From an uncultured Prevotellaceae bacterium (GTDB lineage Bacteria > Bacteroidota > Bacteroidia > Bacteroidales > Bacteroidaceae), in assembly GCA_900314715.1 (NCBI GenBank), contig OMWI01000021.1, positions 1 to 62,225 of the forward strand: a stretch of 62,225 nt of DNA, in the 5' to 3' direction. Under the pieces are notes generated by a model. It worked only from the letters and a program-made list of their open reading frames with translations, was not told the origin of the DNA and did not search any database. Shown here one piece after another: positions 45,149 to 54,054 of the stretch. The number at the start of each line of letters is the position of its first letter. Within the stretch, counting starts at the first letter, position 1. A program made the translations under genes and the position numbers.

Positions 45149-46630
45149 TCATTTCTTTTCAGATTCTATCGTGATGCTATTGAGCACATCCAGTTTTCCG
45201 TCATCAATGAGTTTGATGATTAGTTCGCCAAAAAGTGTGTTTTGCCAAGCAAACCATGCACGGGTGAATTTGGTGGCATCATCCTTGTTGAACGACTCAT
45301 GCATAAATCCAGTACCTGCATCGGTTTTCATCAACATTTCTATACATTGTTTGATTTCCTCGTCATTCGTACTGGTGAAGGCTTTCATCATAATAGACAT
45401 TGGCCAAGGCATATCGTGGCCGATATGTGGCCCGCCAATCCCTTCTCCAGCCTTTCCCTTGAAGAAATAGGGATTGTCTTCGCTCCATACGAAACGACGC
45501 GTGTTTTGATAGATGGGGTCAGAGATAGACACATCACCCAAATAAGCCATGGCAAGAAGTGAAGGTACATTTGCATCATCCATCAACATTTGGTTGCCGA
45601 ATCCATCTACTTCAAACGCATAAATCAAACCATATTTTGGATGGTTGTAAATAGCATATTTATTGAGTGCGTCTTCCACCTCATTAGCAAGATGCTTACA
45701 TTTTTTAGCAAGATCTGTGCGGTTGTTTACATTCGTCAAGATTTCGGCAGCATGGCGCAATTGTGTAACGGCCATGAAGTTGGATGGTACGAGAAACAAT
45801 AGTGTGGTTGCATCGTCGCTGGGTCGGAAGGCTGACGCAATAAGACCAACGGGTTTGATAGGAGCACCCCAACCGTCGTTGCTCATCGTGTCGAGTTGTC
45901 GTTCCGTTCTACGTTGAAACCTGTATTTCCCATGTCCCTCCTTGCGTTGTTGGTCTTGGAAAGTGGCTAATATGTTTTCTACCGCTTGAATCCAAGAATC
46001 GCCAAAGATGCTGGTGTCGCCCTTGATGCGCCAATATTCGTAAGCAAGACGCAACACGTAGCAGAGTGAATCAATTTCCCACTTACGCTCATGCAATAGC
46101 GGCTTCATGTCAGTCATGTCGCTCATCCAATCTCCGTTGGGATTAGGGAGTAAGTTGAAAGCATTGGCGTAGGGGTCGATATTGATGCACTTGAACTGAC
46201 GAAGTAATACGCCAGCCAACATCCTTTGTAGGTGTTTGTCTTGTGGAGCGAGTTTCACGTATGGGAATACTTGTGCTCCCGAATCACGAAGCCACATGGC
46301 GTGAATGTCGCCAGTATATACGAAAGTGTCGGGATTTCCCTCTTCATCACTTTCGGTGAAGCGCACGGTGGTGTCGATGGTATTGGGGAAGCAATTAACA
46401 AACATCCATGCAAGTCGATGGTTGGTGAGCAATTGTACCACTTCCTTGATTTTCTTCTCTACCGCATCGCTACGGAACAATCGTTTAGACTCCGCGGGAC
46501 GATTGTTCACTTTCAGTACGTCGGCTTTTATTTCCGTCGGAGCACAAAGTGTATTCGTTATCGTGTTTGCGGTAGCATTACTTGTGAAAGTAAGGGCAAA
46601 TAGAATGGATAATAAGTTGAATTTCTTCAT
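45149..46630 (-). CDS. GH125 exo-alpha-1,6-mannosidase
   Basis: A 493-residue protein with a signal peptide (1-21) and the GH125 (former DUF1237) features GDIHAMWLRDSGAQ, SNDGWGAP (probable acid Asp) and the C-terminal NTLFGELI (probable base Glu). GH125 removes alpha-1,6-mannose by inversion. It heads a two-gene operon with GH97, suggesting use of alpha-mannan or N-glycan-like material. Confidence 0.92.
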   Translation of the reverse strand: MKKFNLLSILFALTFTSNATANTITNTLCAPTEIKADVLKVNNRPAESKRLFRSDAVEKKIKEVVQLLTNHRLAWMFVNCFPNTIDTTVRFTESDEEGNPDTFVYTGDIHAMWLRDSGAQVFPYVKLAPQDKHLQRMLAGVLLRQFKCINIDPYANAFNLLPNPNGDWMSDMTDMKPLLHERKWEIDSLCYVLRLAYEYWRIKGDTSIFGDSWIQAVENILATFQDQQRKEGHGKYRFQRRTERQLDTMSNDGWGAPIKPVGLIASAFRPSDDATTLLFLVPSNFMAVTQLRHAAEILTNVNNRTDLAKKCKHLANEVEDALNKYAIYNHPKYGLIYAFEVDGFGNQMLMDDANVPSLLAMAYLGDVSISDPIYQNTRRFVWSEDNPYFFKGKAGEGIGGPHIGHDMPWPMSIMMKAFTSTNDEEIKQCIEMLMKTDAGTGFMHESFNKDDATKFTRAWFAWQNTLFGELIIKLIDDGKLDVLNSITIESEKK

Positions 46631-46680
46631 GGTTTTTTCTTGTGAGTTTTCAGGTTTCTATTCTCTCTGACAATTTTTTG

Positions 46681-46713
46681 CAAATATACGATGTTTCTTT
46701 CATACGTTCCAAA
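46681..46713 (-). promoter_or_regulatory. Promoter of the GH125-GH97 operon
   Basis: Minus-strand TTTG (46710-46713), 21 bp, TATATTTG (46681-46688). About 51 bp before ATG 46630, back to back with the rsmA promoter. Confidence 0.75.
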
Positions 46714-46722
46714 CTTTTTTCT

Positions 46723-46730
46723 TATTTTTG
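46723..46730 (+). promoter_or_regulatory. -7 element of the rsmA operon
   Basis: TATTTTTG, 44 bp before ATG 46775. Only a weak TTTC -33 was seen at 21 bp. Confidence 0.55.
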
Positions 46731-46774
46731 CAAAAAATACGCCAGGCGTTTAGTCTTGGCATAAAATAGGTGTC

Positions 46775-47572
46775 ATGAAACGTGTAAAACCAAAGAAGAA
46801 TTTAGGACAGCATTTCTTGGTGGATTTGGATATTGCTCGCCGAATTGCCGATACGGTGGACGCTTGTCCTGACATTCCCGTGTTGGAGATTGGTCCTGGC
46901 ATGGGAGTGCTCACGCAATATCTCGTTACCAAGCCAAGGGAAGTGAAAGCCGTTGAGATAGACAGGGAGAGTGTGGCGTATCTGCATGCTAATTTCCCTT
47001 CTTTGCGCGAAAACATCATCGGGGAAGACTTCCTGAAGATGGATTTAAGGCAAATATTCGATGGGCGGCAGTTCGTCTTGACAAGCAACTATCCGTATGA
47101 TATCAGTTCACAGATATTTTTCAAGATGTTGGATAATCGCGACTTGATTCCTTGTTGTACAGGTATGATTCAGCGCGAGGTTGCCCAACGTATGGCGTCA
47201 GCACCTGGCAATAAGTCGTATGGAATCCTATCGGTTTTAATGCAAGCATGGTATCATGTAGAATATCTTTTTACGGTTGACGAACACGTGTTCAATCCGC
47301 CTCCAAAGGTGAAGAGCGCAGTTATTAGAATGACACGAAACGACGTAACGGATTTGGGATGCGATGAGGTGTTGTTTAAGCGATTGGTAAAGGCGGTGTT
47401 CAACCAGCGTCGAAAGATGTTGCGTGTCTCCTTGCGCCAATTGTTTACCAACAAACCTGCTCGTTCGGAGTTTTACGAACAAGAAATCATGACGCTGAGA
47501 CCAGAACAATTGAGTATTCCACAATTGATAGAACTTACCAATATCGTTCAACGTGAGTTGGAAGACGAATAA
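46775..47572 (+). CDS. rsmA: 16S rRNA adenine dimethyltransferase
   Basis: A 265-residue KsgA-type enzyme with GQHFLVDL, EIGPGMGVLTQYL and the catalytic NYPYDISS. It dimethylates two adjacent adenines near the 3' end of 16S rRNA. It starts a run with three more genes (msrC-like, frr, rsgA), all tied to ribosome function or protein repair. Confidence 0.95.
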   Translation: MKRVKPKKNLGQHFLVDLDIARRIADTVDACPDIPVLEIGPGMGVLTQYLVTKPREVKAVEIDRESVAYLHANFPSLRENIIGEDFLKMDLRQIFDGRQFVLTSNYPYDISSQIFFKMLDNRDLIPCCTGMIQREVAQRMASAPGNKSYGILSVLMQAWYHVEYLFTVDEHVFNPPPKVKSAVIRMTRNDVTDLGCDEVLFKRLVKAVFNQRRKMLRVSLRQLFTNKPARSEFYEQEIMTLRPEQLSIPQLIELTNIVQRELEDE

Positions 47573-47583
47573 ATATACAATAG

Positions 47584-48060
47584 ATGATGGAAGACAAGAG
47601 AAGTCAATATGAATTGTTGTGCGCCCAAGTAAAGAGCTTGATGGAAGGAGAGAGCAACGTGATGGGCGTGTTGGCGAATATCACGGCAGCCATGCATGAT
47701 ACGTTTCCCGATACGTTCTTTTGGGTGGGATTCTATTTCGTGAAAGACGATGAATTACAATTAGGACCTTTTCAGGGACCTGTGGCTTGTTATCACATCC
47801 CGTTTGGCAAAGGTGTATGCGGAACGGCTTGGAAGGAGCGCAAGACCTTGATAGTTCCTGATGTTGAGGCATTTCCCGGACATATTGCCTGCTCGTCGTT
47901 GTCACGCTCGGAAATCGTTGTTCCCATATTCGATGAAGACCAACGTGTGTTGGGCGTGATAGACATTGATAGCAAAAATCTGAACTCATTCGACAAGACC
48001 GATCAAGAATATTTGGAAAAAATCGCGTCAATTGTTGCAAATGTCGGAATTAATCTTTAA
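47584..48060 (+). CDS. Free methionine-R-sulfoxide reductase (GAF)
   Basis: A 158-residue GAF-domain protein with Cys in GKGVCGTAW and HIACSSLS, matching the resolving and catalytic residues of fRMsr (MsrC). It reduces free methionine-R-sulfoxide in the cytosol. 11 bp after rsmA. Confidence 0.9.
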   Translation: MMEDKRSQYELLCAQVKSLMEGESNVMGVLANITAAMHDTFPDTFFWVGFYFVKDDELQLGPFQGPVACYHIPFGKGVCGTAWKERKTLIVPDVEAFPGHIACSSLSRSEIVVPIFDEDQRVLGVIDIDSKNLNSFDKTDQEYLEKIASIVANVGINL

Positions 48061-48091
48061 TTTTGTCCAAATTAAACCAATAACTGATAAT

Positions 48092-48652
48092 ATGTTAGAT
48101 GTAAAAGAAACTTTAGCTAATGCGGAAGAACGCATGGAGATGGCTGCGATGTTCTTGGAAGACTCGCTGAATCGCGTTCGCGCCGGAAGGGCGAATGTGG
48201 CTATACTCGATGGTGTTCGCGTTAATTCATACGGAATGAAAGTTCCTCTTAACCAAGTGGCAAACGTGTCTGTTCCCGATCCTCGTACGATAGCGATTAG
48301 ACCATGGGACAAGAAGGCTATCAAGGATATCGAGAAGGCAATCATGGACTCTGACGTGGGTATTACACCAGAGAACAATGGCGAGATTATCCGTTTGGGC
48401 ATTCCCCAACCTACTGAGGAACGTCGTAGGGACCTTGTTAAGCAATGCAACAAGATTGGCGAGAAAGCGAAAGTGGAAGTGAGAAACGTTCGTTCTGAAC
48501 TCAAGGACAAGCTGAAGAAAGCCATCAAGGACGGACTGAGCGAAGACAACGAGAAAGACGCTGAACTTGACTTGCAGAAAGTGCACGATAAGTACATCAA
48601 GAAGATTGATGACTTGTTGGCAGCCAAGACCAAGGAAATTATGACTGTATAG
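48092..48652 (+). CDS. frr: Ribosome recycling factor
   Basis: A 186-residue protein with [26 protein letters not shown] and the coiled-coil arms. With EF-G it splits post-termination ribosomes. ATG 48092 is chosen because it opens the conserved N-terminal helix. An ATG 60 bp upstream would add a non-conserved extension. Confidence 0.95.
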   Translation: MLDVKETLANAEERMEMAAMFLEDSLNRVRAGRANVAILDGVRVNSYGMKVPLNQVANVSVPDPRTIAIRPWDKKAIKDIEKAIMDSDVGITPENNGEIIRLGIPQPTEERRRDLVKQCNKIGEKAKVEVRNVRSELKDKLKKAIKDGLSEDNEKDAELDLQKVHDKYIKKIDDLLAAKTKEIMTV

Positions 48653-48654
48653 TT

Positions 48655-49608
48655 TTGAAGGGTCTCGTCATTAAAAATACAGGTAGTTGGTATTCCGTCA
48701 GAACCACGGACGGACAAACTATCGAGAGTAAGATAAAAGGCAATTTTCGACTAAAAGGCATCCGCAGCACCAATCCCGTTGCTGTGGGTGACCATGTCGA
48801 TATTGCTGTGAACGCAGAGGGTACGGCTTTCATCACTTCCATTGATGAACGCCGTAATTATATTATTCGTAAGTCATCTAATCTCTCCAAGCAGAGTCAT
48901 ATCATTGCCGCCAATGTCGATCAGGCATTCTTGGTGGTAACGGTGAATTATCCCGAGACTTCCACTACGTTTATCGACCGCTTCTTGGCTTCTGCCGAGG
49001 CGTATCGAGTACCCGTGGTATTAGTGTTCAACAAGCGTGATTTGTTGGACGAAGAGGAATTGCATATTCAAGAGATGATGATGACGCTTTACGATACCAT
49101 CGGCTATCAATGCGTTTCCGTCTCTGCCGCTACAGGCGAGGGCGTAGACCAATTGGTTGCCATGTTGCATGGTAAGGTGACGTTGCTGAGTGGCAATAGT
49201 GGAGTGGGGAAGTCAACGCTCATCAATCAGATATTGCCAGATGCCAACTTGCGAACCGCAGAGATTAGCGATGCTCATAACACGGGTACGCATACCACTA
49301 CATTTAGCGAGATGTTGCCCATTAAGAGTAATGAAAAAGGGGAAATTGGTGAGGGCTGGATTATCGATACGCCAGGAATCAAGGGCTTCGGAACGTTTGA
49401 CATGGAACCCACCGAATTGACAAGTTATTTTCGTGAGATATTCCAGTTCTCCAAGGATTGCAAATTCGGAAATTGCACCCATACCCACGAACCCAATTGC
49501 GCAGTCTTGAAGGCTTTGGAAAACCATTACATAGCGGCGAGTCGGTACCAAAGCTATTTAAGCATGTTACATGACAAGGATGAAAACAAATATCGTGAGG
49601 CTTTTTGA
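48655..49608 (+). CDS. rsgA: Ribosome small-subunit GTPase
   Basis: A 317-residue circularly permuted GTPase with an N-terminal OB fold, NKRDLL (G4), [10 protein letters not shown] (G1), DTPGI (G3) and zinc ligands in the [14 protein letters not shown] motif. It assists late 30S maturation. The start is a TTG 2 bp after the frr stop, and the last codons form the left arm of the terminator. Confidence 0.94.
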   Translation: MKGLVIKNTGSWYSVRTTDGQTIESKIKGNFRLKGIRSTNPVAVGDHVDIAVNAEGTAFITSIDERRNYIIRKSSNLSKQSHIIAANVDQAFLVVTVNYPETSTTFIDRFLASAEAYRVPVVLVFNKRDLLDEEELHIQEMMMTLYDTIGYQCVSVSAATGEGVDQLVAMLHGKVTLLSGNSGVGKSTLINQILPDANLRTAEISDAHNTGTHTTTFSEMLPIKSNEKGEIGEGWIIDTPGIKGFGTFDMEPTELTSYFREIFQFSKDCKFGNCTHTHEPNCAVLKALENHYIAASRYQSYLSMLHDKDENKYREAF

Positions 49609-49629
49609 TGAACCTCACGATATTTTTTT
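49591..49629 (+). terminator. Terminator overlapping the rsgA 3' end
   Basis: Stem TATCGTGAGG (49591-49600) pairs with CCTCACGATA (49613-49622), then a T-run to 49629. The left arm lies inside the last rsgA codons. Confidence 0.85.
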
Positions 49630-49634
49630 ATGCA

Positions 49635-51242
49635 TTATCGAATCACTATCTTCTTTCCGTCATGGATGTATATACCCTTACTTAAGTGGTTCACATCAAC
49701 CTTTCTTCCGTCGATGGTATAGTAATCGTTGCTCTTCGTTGTTCTCGTAATGTTACGAATGCCTGAAAGGGTTGGCTTGGGAAGTGTAAACGTGGCATTC
49801 TCGTCATCGGTAACGTCGGCATAATCCGTTCCGTAGTTCGTACAATCGTTGATAACGCTATTGATGATAGGTTCGAAATTGTCCGTGTAATAGCTTTGCA
49901 TAGCGTAATCGTAAGCCATCTTTCCAACCGTCTCGTCGCCTAACATGTCGATGGACATGCGCAACATGCTATCCTTTACCTCTTGTTCGATGGCTGCCGA
50001 TAGAGGATTCTTGTTCTCATTACCGCCATACCAAATCATACATGCCTTAGAGATAGGTGCGCCCATATAGCGGGTGGTGAGTTCTCCAAACTCAGCGGAT
50101 GTTTGTGGGAACTTGAATATGTCGATTTCCAATGCTTGCAACAATGGCAAGAATTGGTTGAGGCTTCTGCGGAAGGAAGACCAAAATTTCTGTGCGTACA
50201 ACGGACATCTGTTGAGCGTGTTCTGGTAAAGTCTTTCGTAACTCAATGCGTATACGTCGTCAGAGGTCTTGGTTTTGGTCAACTTACCGCTCTTCACGTC
50301 AATCTGGGAGAAATTGTCGGTAACCGTCACCTCGCGGAAAGGACAAGGATAGGAAATCAAACTTCCCGTCGCAATGTCGATAATGGAATCCGTGCGCTCC
50401 GCATTGTAGTTCTTTGCGATGTCTTGGATGTGCGTGTGGCCTGTGAATACCAATCGTATTCCGTGCAAGAGGAATTGTTGCGAAATGTTCTTTCCGTTCT
50501 CCAAGAAATAATTCTTCATGTATTCAGCCTGTCCATCGAAATGCTCCAGGATATTGTGGTGCATCATGGCAAACACTTGCTTGCCCTCTTCTCTTGCCTC
50601 ATCAGCTTTCTTCAAAATCCACGTAAGTGCTTTCTCGAAAGAGTGTATTTGCTCTTCTCCGTTGTCGGGGGCCAATCGTGGGTCGTAAAAACCTTCTGAG
50701 TCGATGCAAATCATGCGCAAGCCTTCAATGGGTTCGCATACGTAGGAGAGTGAAGCAGAATCGCGGTCGATAGCCATACCATAACCATAATTCTGGTACA
50801 TGTCAACAAACTGTGCTGGTGTTGTCTTCTCTGCAGGCATGGTCATGTCACCGATGTAATAATCGCTGATGATATTGAGGTCGTGGTTTCCTGGTATCAC
50901 CAACACCTTGATTCCCTGTTCGCGGATTTCGTCGAGTATGGAAATCAGCACTTGATGACTGACAAGTTCACCGCTCTTCGTCAAGTCGCCAGGCATTAAC
51001 ACCAAGTCGGGCTTTCTTTGTAAGATGGTATCCTTAATGGCCGAGAAGAAATCATAACTGTATCTGAATAGTTTCTCGGTTGATGTCTCGACTTTCTGGA
51101 AAGCCATACCGTCTTCAACCAAAAGTTCTGGTGCCATGACATGGGGGTCGCTAACGACGAAGATCTTGGTCGTTGATTGTGCGTTGGCATATATGATGCC
51201 ACTCATCAACATGATAATGAAACAAAGAAATTTCTTAAGCAT
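49635..51242 (-). CDS. Secreted metallophosphoesterase
   Basis: A 535-residue calcineurin-like phosphoesterase with a signal peptide (1-21) and the five metal motifs DPH, GDLTKSG, GNHD, MMHHN and GHTH. It ends GIYIHDGKKIVIR, the same sort of tail as the pectate-lyase-like protein. The substrate is unknown. A -7 box (minus-strand TACCTTTG, 51266-51273) lies upstream. Confidence 0.87.
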   Translation of the reverse strand: MLKKFLCFIIMLMSGIIYANAQSTTKIFVVSDPHVMAPELLVEDGMAFQKVETSTEKLFRYSYDFFSAIKDTILQRKPDLVLMPGDLTKSGELVSHQVLISILDEIREQGIKVLVIPGNHDLNIISDYYIGDMTMPAEKTTPAQFVDMYQNYGYGMAIDRDSASLSYVCEPIEGLRMICIDSEGFYDPRLAPDNGEEQIHSFEKALTWILKKADEAREEGKQVFAMMHHNILEHFDGQAEYMKNYFLENGKNISQQFLLHGIRLVFTGHTHIQDIAKNYNAERTDSIIDIATGSLISYPCPFREVTVTDNFSQIDVKSGKLTKTKTSDDVYALSYERLYQNTLNRCPLYAQKFWSSFRRSLNQFLPLLQALEIDIFKFPQTSAEFGELTTRYMGAPISKACMIWYGGNENKNPLSAAIEQEVKDSMLRMSIDMLGDETVGKMAYDYAMQSYYTDNFEPIINSVINDCTNYGTDYADVTDDENATFTLPKPTLSGIRNITRTTKSNDYYTIDGRKVDVNHLSKGIYIHDGKKIVIR

Positions 51243-51341
51243 AATTATATTAATAATATCGGGTGCAAAGGTACAAATAAAATCTGATACTACCGCAACC
51301 TAAAGTATAAATTTCATCAATTTTGTGTTGGATAGTAAAAA

Positions 51342-51533
51342 GTAACAAAAGTAACAGTAACAAGTAACAATAAGACAGGTGGAGATATTCAAGAGAAATA
51401 ATTGAAAAATTATAAGTAATTATATCTTATAATAATATAATATATATATTATATTATTATAAGCAATATAAATCAACCTTTTTCTCTATGTGGATGGTAT
51501 CTTATTGTTACTTGTTACTGTTACTTCTGTTAC
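51342..51533. repeat. Inverted GTAACA tandem repeats around a 38-bp palindrome
   Basis: The left arm (51342-51375) has four GTAACA units. The right arm (51500-51533) is its inverted copy with one mismatch in 34. In the centre, 51426-51463 is a perfect 38-bp palindrome made only of A/T apart from its terminal C and G. No coding frame of note. Confidence 0.85.
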
Positions 51534-51564
51534 CATTTGCAGATTCTGTGTTCCCGTAAATATG

Positions 51565-51961
51565 GGCTCAGTCGATTTTTCATAGGGGGATTAAAATTTA
51601 GTTAGATAATCAAAGCTTGCATGGGAAGATGCCGTAGGCATCAGATGATAGTAGCCAGCTATGCAGCCATGCCGATAGGTATGGCGAAATGGCTGGGTAA
51701 GATATGGATATATAAAAATGCAAGCCTTTAGGTTTGCGACAGGATTCCTCATGTCCCTTGCATAACAGCAAGGAATTATATGTGTATTTTTCCTACCCAG
51801 CCATTTCGAAACACCTAAAGGCGTTTCTGCATAGCTGGCTACTATTATCCAATGCCTACGGCATTTCTCCTTTCTCAAATAGATAGCTAATTCAATGATA
51901 TGAAACTACGGTAAAGAATAAAGATTCAATCTTAATTCCCCTACTAAATATCGACTGAACC
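51565..51961. mobile_element. MITE-like element with internal REP hairpins
   Basis: The 397-bp element has terminal inverted repeats (GGCTCAGTCGAT and GGTTCAGTCGAT, about 28 of 34 bases matching inward). It is flanked by TAAATATG/TAAATATGG direct copies (51557-51565 and 51962-51970), like an 8-9 bp target duplication. Inside, arms 51628-51700 and 51792-51865 form a long imperfect hairpin with ATGCCGTAGGCAT-type ends and AGCCAGCTATGCAG. There is no transposase, so movement would need an enzyme supplied elsewhere. The flanking copies also resemble array E units, so the duplication is not certain. Confidence 0.65.
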
Positions 51962-51962
51962 T

Positions 51963-52076
51963 AAATATGGTGTTTGCATTCCGTAAATATGGTGTTTACA
52001 TTCCATAAACATGGTGTTTGCGTTCCGTAAATATGGTGTTTGCATTTCGTAAACATAGTGTTTATCTATCGCAAAC
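51963..52076. repeat. 22-bp-period dyad array E
   Basis: AAAC/AAAT starts at 51963, 51985, 52007, 52029, 52051 and 52073. GTTT partners start at 51972, 51994, 52016, 52038 and 52060. The N5 core is ATGGT in nearly every unit, and linkers are GCATTCCGT-like. It is the longest and cleanest array in the window. Confidence 0.9.
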
Positions 52077-52089
52077 ATGGTAAGGGAAC

Positions 52090-52187
52090 AAAAAATGAGG
52101 ACGACTAATTAGTCGCCCTCAACCAACACAAAAACTAAACTAGACTTAATAAACCCCTATGGGATTTTCCCAAATGCCATAAAAGTC
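52090..52187 (-). ncRNA. Possible small RNA or aroC 3' UTR
   Basis: On the minus strand a TATATTTG box (52192-52199) is followed by about 95 nt ending in an 11-bp stem (52096-52121, loop AATT) and six T residues (52095-52090), a good intrinsic terminator. A TGGGAAAATCCCA hairpin lies inside. It may be an independent RNA, or the terminator may just serve aroC, 120 bp upstream. No clear -33 box. Confidence 0.4.
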
Positions 52188-52241
52188 GATGCAAATATAA
52201 TGATTTTTCATAAATAATTAATCGAAAGAAATAGAAAATTC

Positions 52242-53336
52242 TTAACAATTAACATAATGTTGCATTTTTATGGTAGAATTTAACAAAATGTCATCAAAAA
52301 TGACCATTGCAGCCATCGCTTCGACGATGGGTACAGCTCTTGGCAAAACGCACGGGTCATGTCTTCCCTGTACTCGCAATGTGGTCTCATTTCCGTCTTT
52401 GTCAATTGTTGTTTGTTCTTGGAGTAATGTTGCGACGGGTTTAAATGCCACTCTGAAATAAATATCCTGACCGTTGCTCAATCCGCCTTGAATGCCTCCG
52501 CTATGATTTGTAAGGGTGGTAACTTTCTCTTCGCGATTGACAAACAGGTCGTTTTGTTGACTTCCTCTTTCGGCAACACCGTCGAAACCCTCACCGTATT
52601 CAAAACCCTTCACGGCATTGATGCTGAGCATGGCAGCTCCCAATTGTGCGTGTAACTTATCGAATTCTGGTTCACCCAATCCCACGGGACATCCCTTGAT
52701 AACTCCCGTGATAACGCCGCCAATCGTGTCGCCCTCTGCCTTTACTTGAGAAATCAGGCTTTCCATCTCTTTGGCTTTCAATTCGTCAGGACATCTTACG
52801 GCATTGCTATCTATCTTCGATAGGTCGTAAAGGCGATAATCTTTGTCAAGTGCAATATTTCCCACTTGAGAGGTATATGCGTAGACGCGAATGCCCATTT
52901 GCTTCAAGGCCAGTTTTGCCAATGCACCGCCAACGCACCTACTGATGGTGATGCGGGCTGACGAACGACCGCCTCCACGATGGTCGCGTACACCATATTT
53001 ATTATAATAGGTGTAGTCGGCATGCGACGGACGGAATACGCCTTTCAGATTGTCGTAGTCGTTGGAGTGCTGATTGGTGTTGTGTACGATGAAGCCGATA
53101 GGGCAACCTGTCGATTTCCCCTCAAAGACGCCACTGAGTATTTCCACTTGGTCAGCTTCCTTTCTCCCCGTTGTGATATGGCTTTGTCCTGGGCGTCGTC
53201 TATCCAATTCCTTTTGGATATATGCAATGTCAATGTCAATACCCGCAGGCATTCCATCAATCACTCCGCCCACGGCATCTCCGTGACTCTCGCCGAAAGT
53301 GGTCAAAGTAAATATATTTCCGAATGTATTTCTCAC
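52242..53336 (-). CDS. aroC: Chorismate synthase
   Basis: A 364-residue FMN-dependent enzyme. [21 protein letters not shown] and RGSQQND are the signature regions. It turns EPSP into chorismate, the last step of the shikimate pathway. It lies 18 bp after the FKBP gene on the same strand. Confidence 0.95.
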   Translation of the reverse strand: MRNTFGNIFTLTTFGESHGDAVGGVIDGMPAGIDIDIAYIQKELDRRRPGQSHITTGRKEADQVEILSGVFEGKSTGCPIGFIVHNTNQHSNDYDNLKGVFRPSHADYTYYNKYGVRDHRGGGRSSARITISRCVGGALAKLALKQMGIRVYAYTSQVGNIALDKDYRLYDLSKIDSNAVRCPDELKAKEMESLISQVKAEGDTIGGVITGVIKGCPVGLGEPEFDKLHAQLGAAMLSINAVKGFEYGEGFDGVAERGSQQNDLFVNREEKVTTLTNHSGGIQGGLSNGQDIYFRVAFKPVATLLQEQTTIDKDGNETTLRVQGRHDPCVLPRAVPIVEAMAAMVIFDDILLNSTIKMQHYVNC

Positions 53337-53354
53337 CCTGTAAATGATTTAAGT

Positions 53355-53912
53355 TTAATGGCAACCGCCACATCCACCGCAACCACTCTCACAGTCGCCG
53401 TTTTCACAGTTGCAACCTTTTCCGCACAAACTATCAATCAGTTTCTTGATTTCTTCCTCAGTAGCATCCCTGTTTTCTATGATTTCTCCCTTGAAGTTCA
53501 ATTCTTTTCCTGCAAAAGGATGATTGAGGTCTATCTTCACTTTACTATCACCGATTTCGATGACTCTACCCATAAACCTATCTCCTTCTTGGTTTTGGAG
53601 AGGGATAATGGCATCAATATAAATGCGTTCCTTGTCGAAACGACCGTCTACGTTAAACATTTCCTTATCCAAGTCGATGACACGTTCCGCAAAGAACTCA
53701 CCGTAAGCCTGTTCTGGGGTGAGCGTGAAGTCGAATGTATCGCCTTTCTGCAATCCTACGATTTCTTTTTCAAAATCTTTCAACGTAATGCCAAATCCGC
53801 TGACAAAGATAAAGGGGTCTTTATCGGTGGCAATCTCCGCCAATTGCACCTTATCTCCGTCAATAGTATGTAATTGGTAAGATACGGCAATGTACTTGTT
53901 GTTATTCTCCAT
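53355..53912 (-). CDS. SlyD-like FKBP peptidyl-prolyl isomerase
   Basis: A 185-residue protein with the split FKBP fold (YGEFFAERV, FTLTPEQAYG, DLNHPFAGKELNF), an IF chaperone insert and a Cys/His-rich C-terminal tail (about 165-185, CNCENGDCESGCGGCGGCH) that probably binds Ni or Zn. ATG 53912 is chosen because sequence before it is not family-like. A -7 box (TACCTTTG, 53948-53955) supports that start. Confidence 0.9.
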   Translation of the reverse strand: MENNNKYIAVSYQLHTIDGDKVQLAEIATDKDPFIFVSGFGITLKDFEKEIVGLQKGDTFDFTLTPEQAYGEFFAERVIDLDKEMFNVDGRFDKERIYIDAIIPLQNQEGDRFMGRVIEIGDSKVKIDLNHPFAGKELNFKGEIIENRDATEEEIKKLIDSLCGKGCNCENGDCESGCGGCGGCH

Positions 53913-54054
53913 ATTATATATAAATGTGTAAAATTGTTTTGTGAGTGCAAAGGTACAACAATAAAATGAAATTTTTTTGTGGTTTTCAGAATTTTTCATT
54001 TACTTTGCAAGCAATAATGATATTTGTTCATTCACCTATCTTTTATTTGTAGTC

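Noticed and set aside
51591-51878. 95-residue minus-strand frame inside the MITE-like element
   Set aside because: It coincides with the REP-like inverted arms, has no recognisable domain and is better explained as repeat sequence.
51963-52076. CRISPR-like periodic array
   Set aside because: Units are 22 bp with 13-bp dyads and 9-bp linkers, too short for CRISPR repeats and spacers. No cas gene is in the window.
53913-53999. N-terminal extension of the FKBP
   Set aside because: The extension is not family-like and would overlap the -7 box at 53948-53955. ATG 53912 is preferred.
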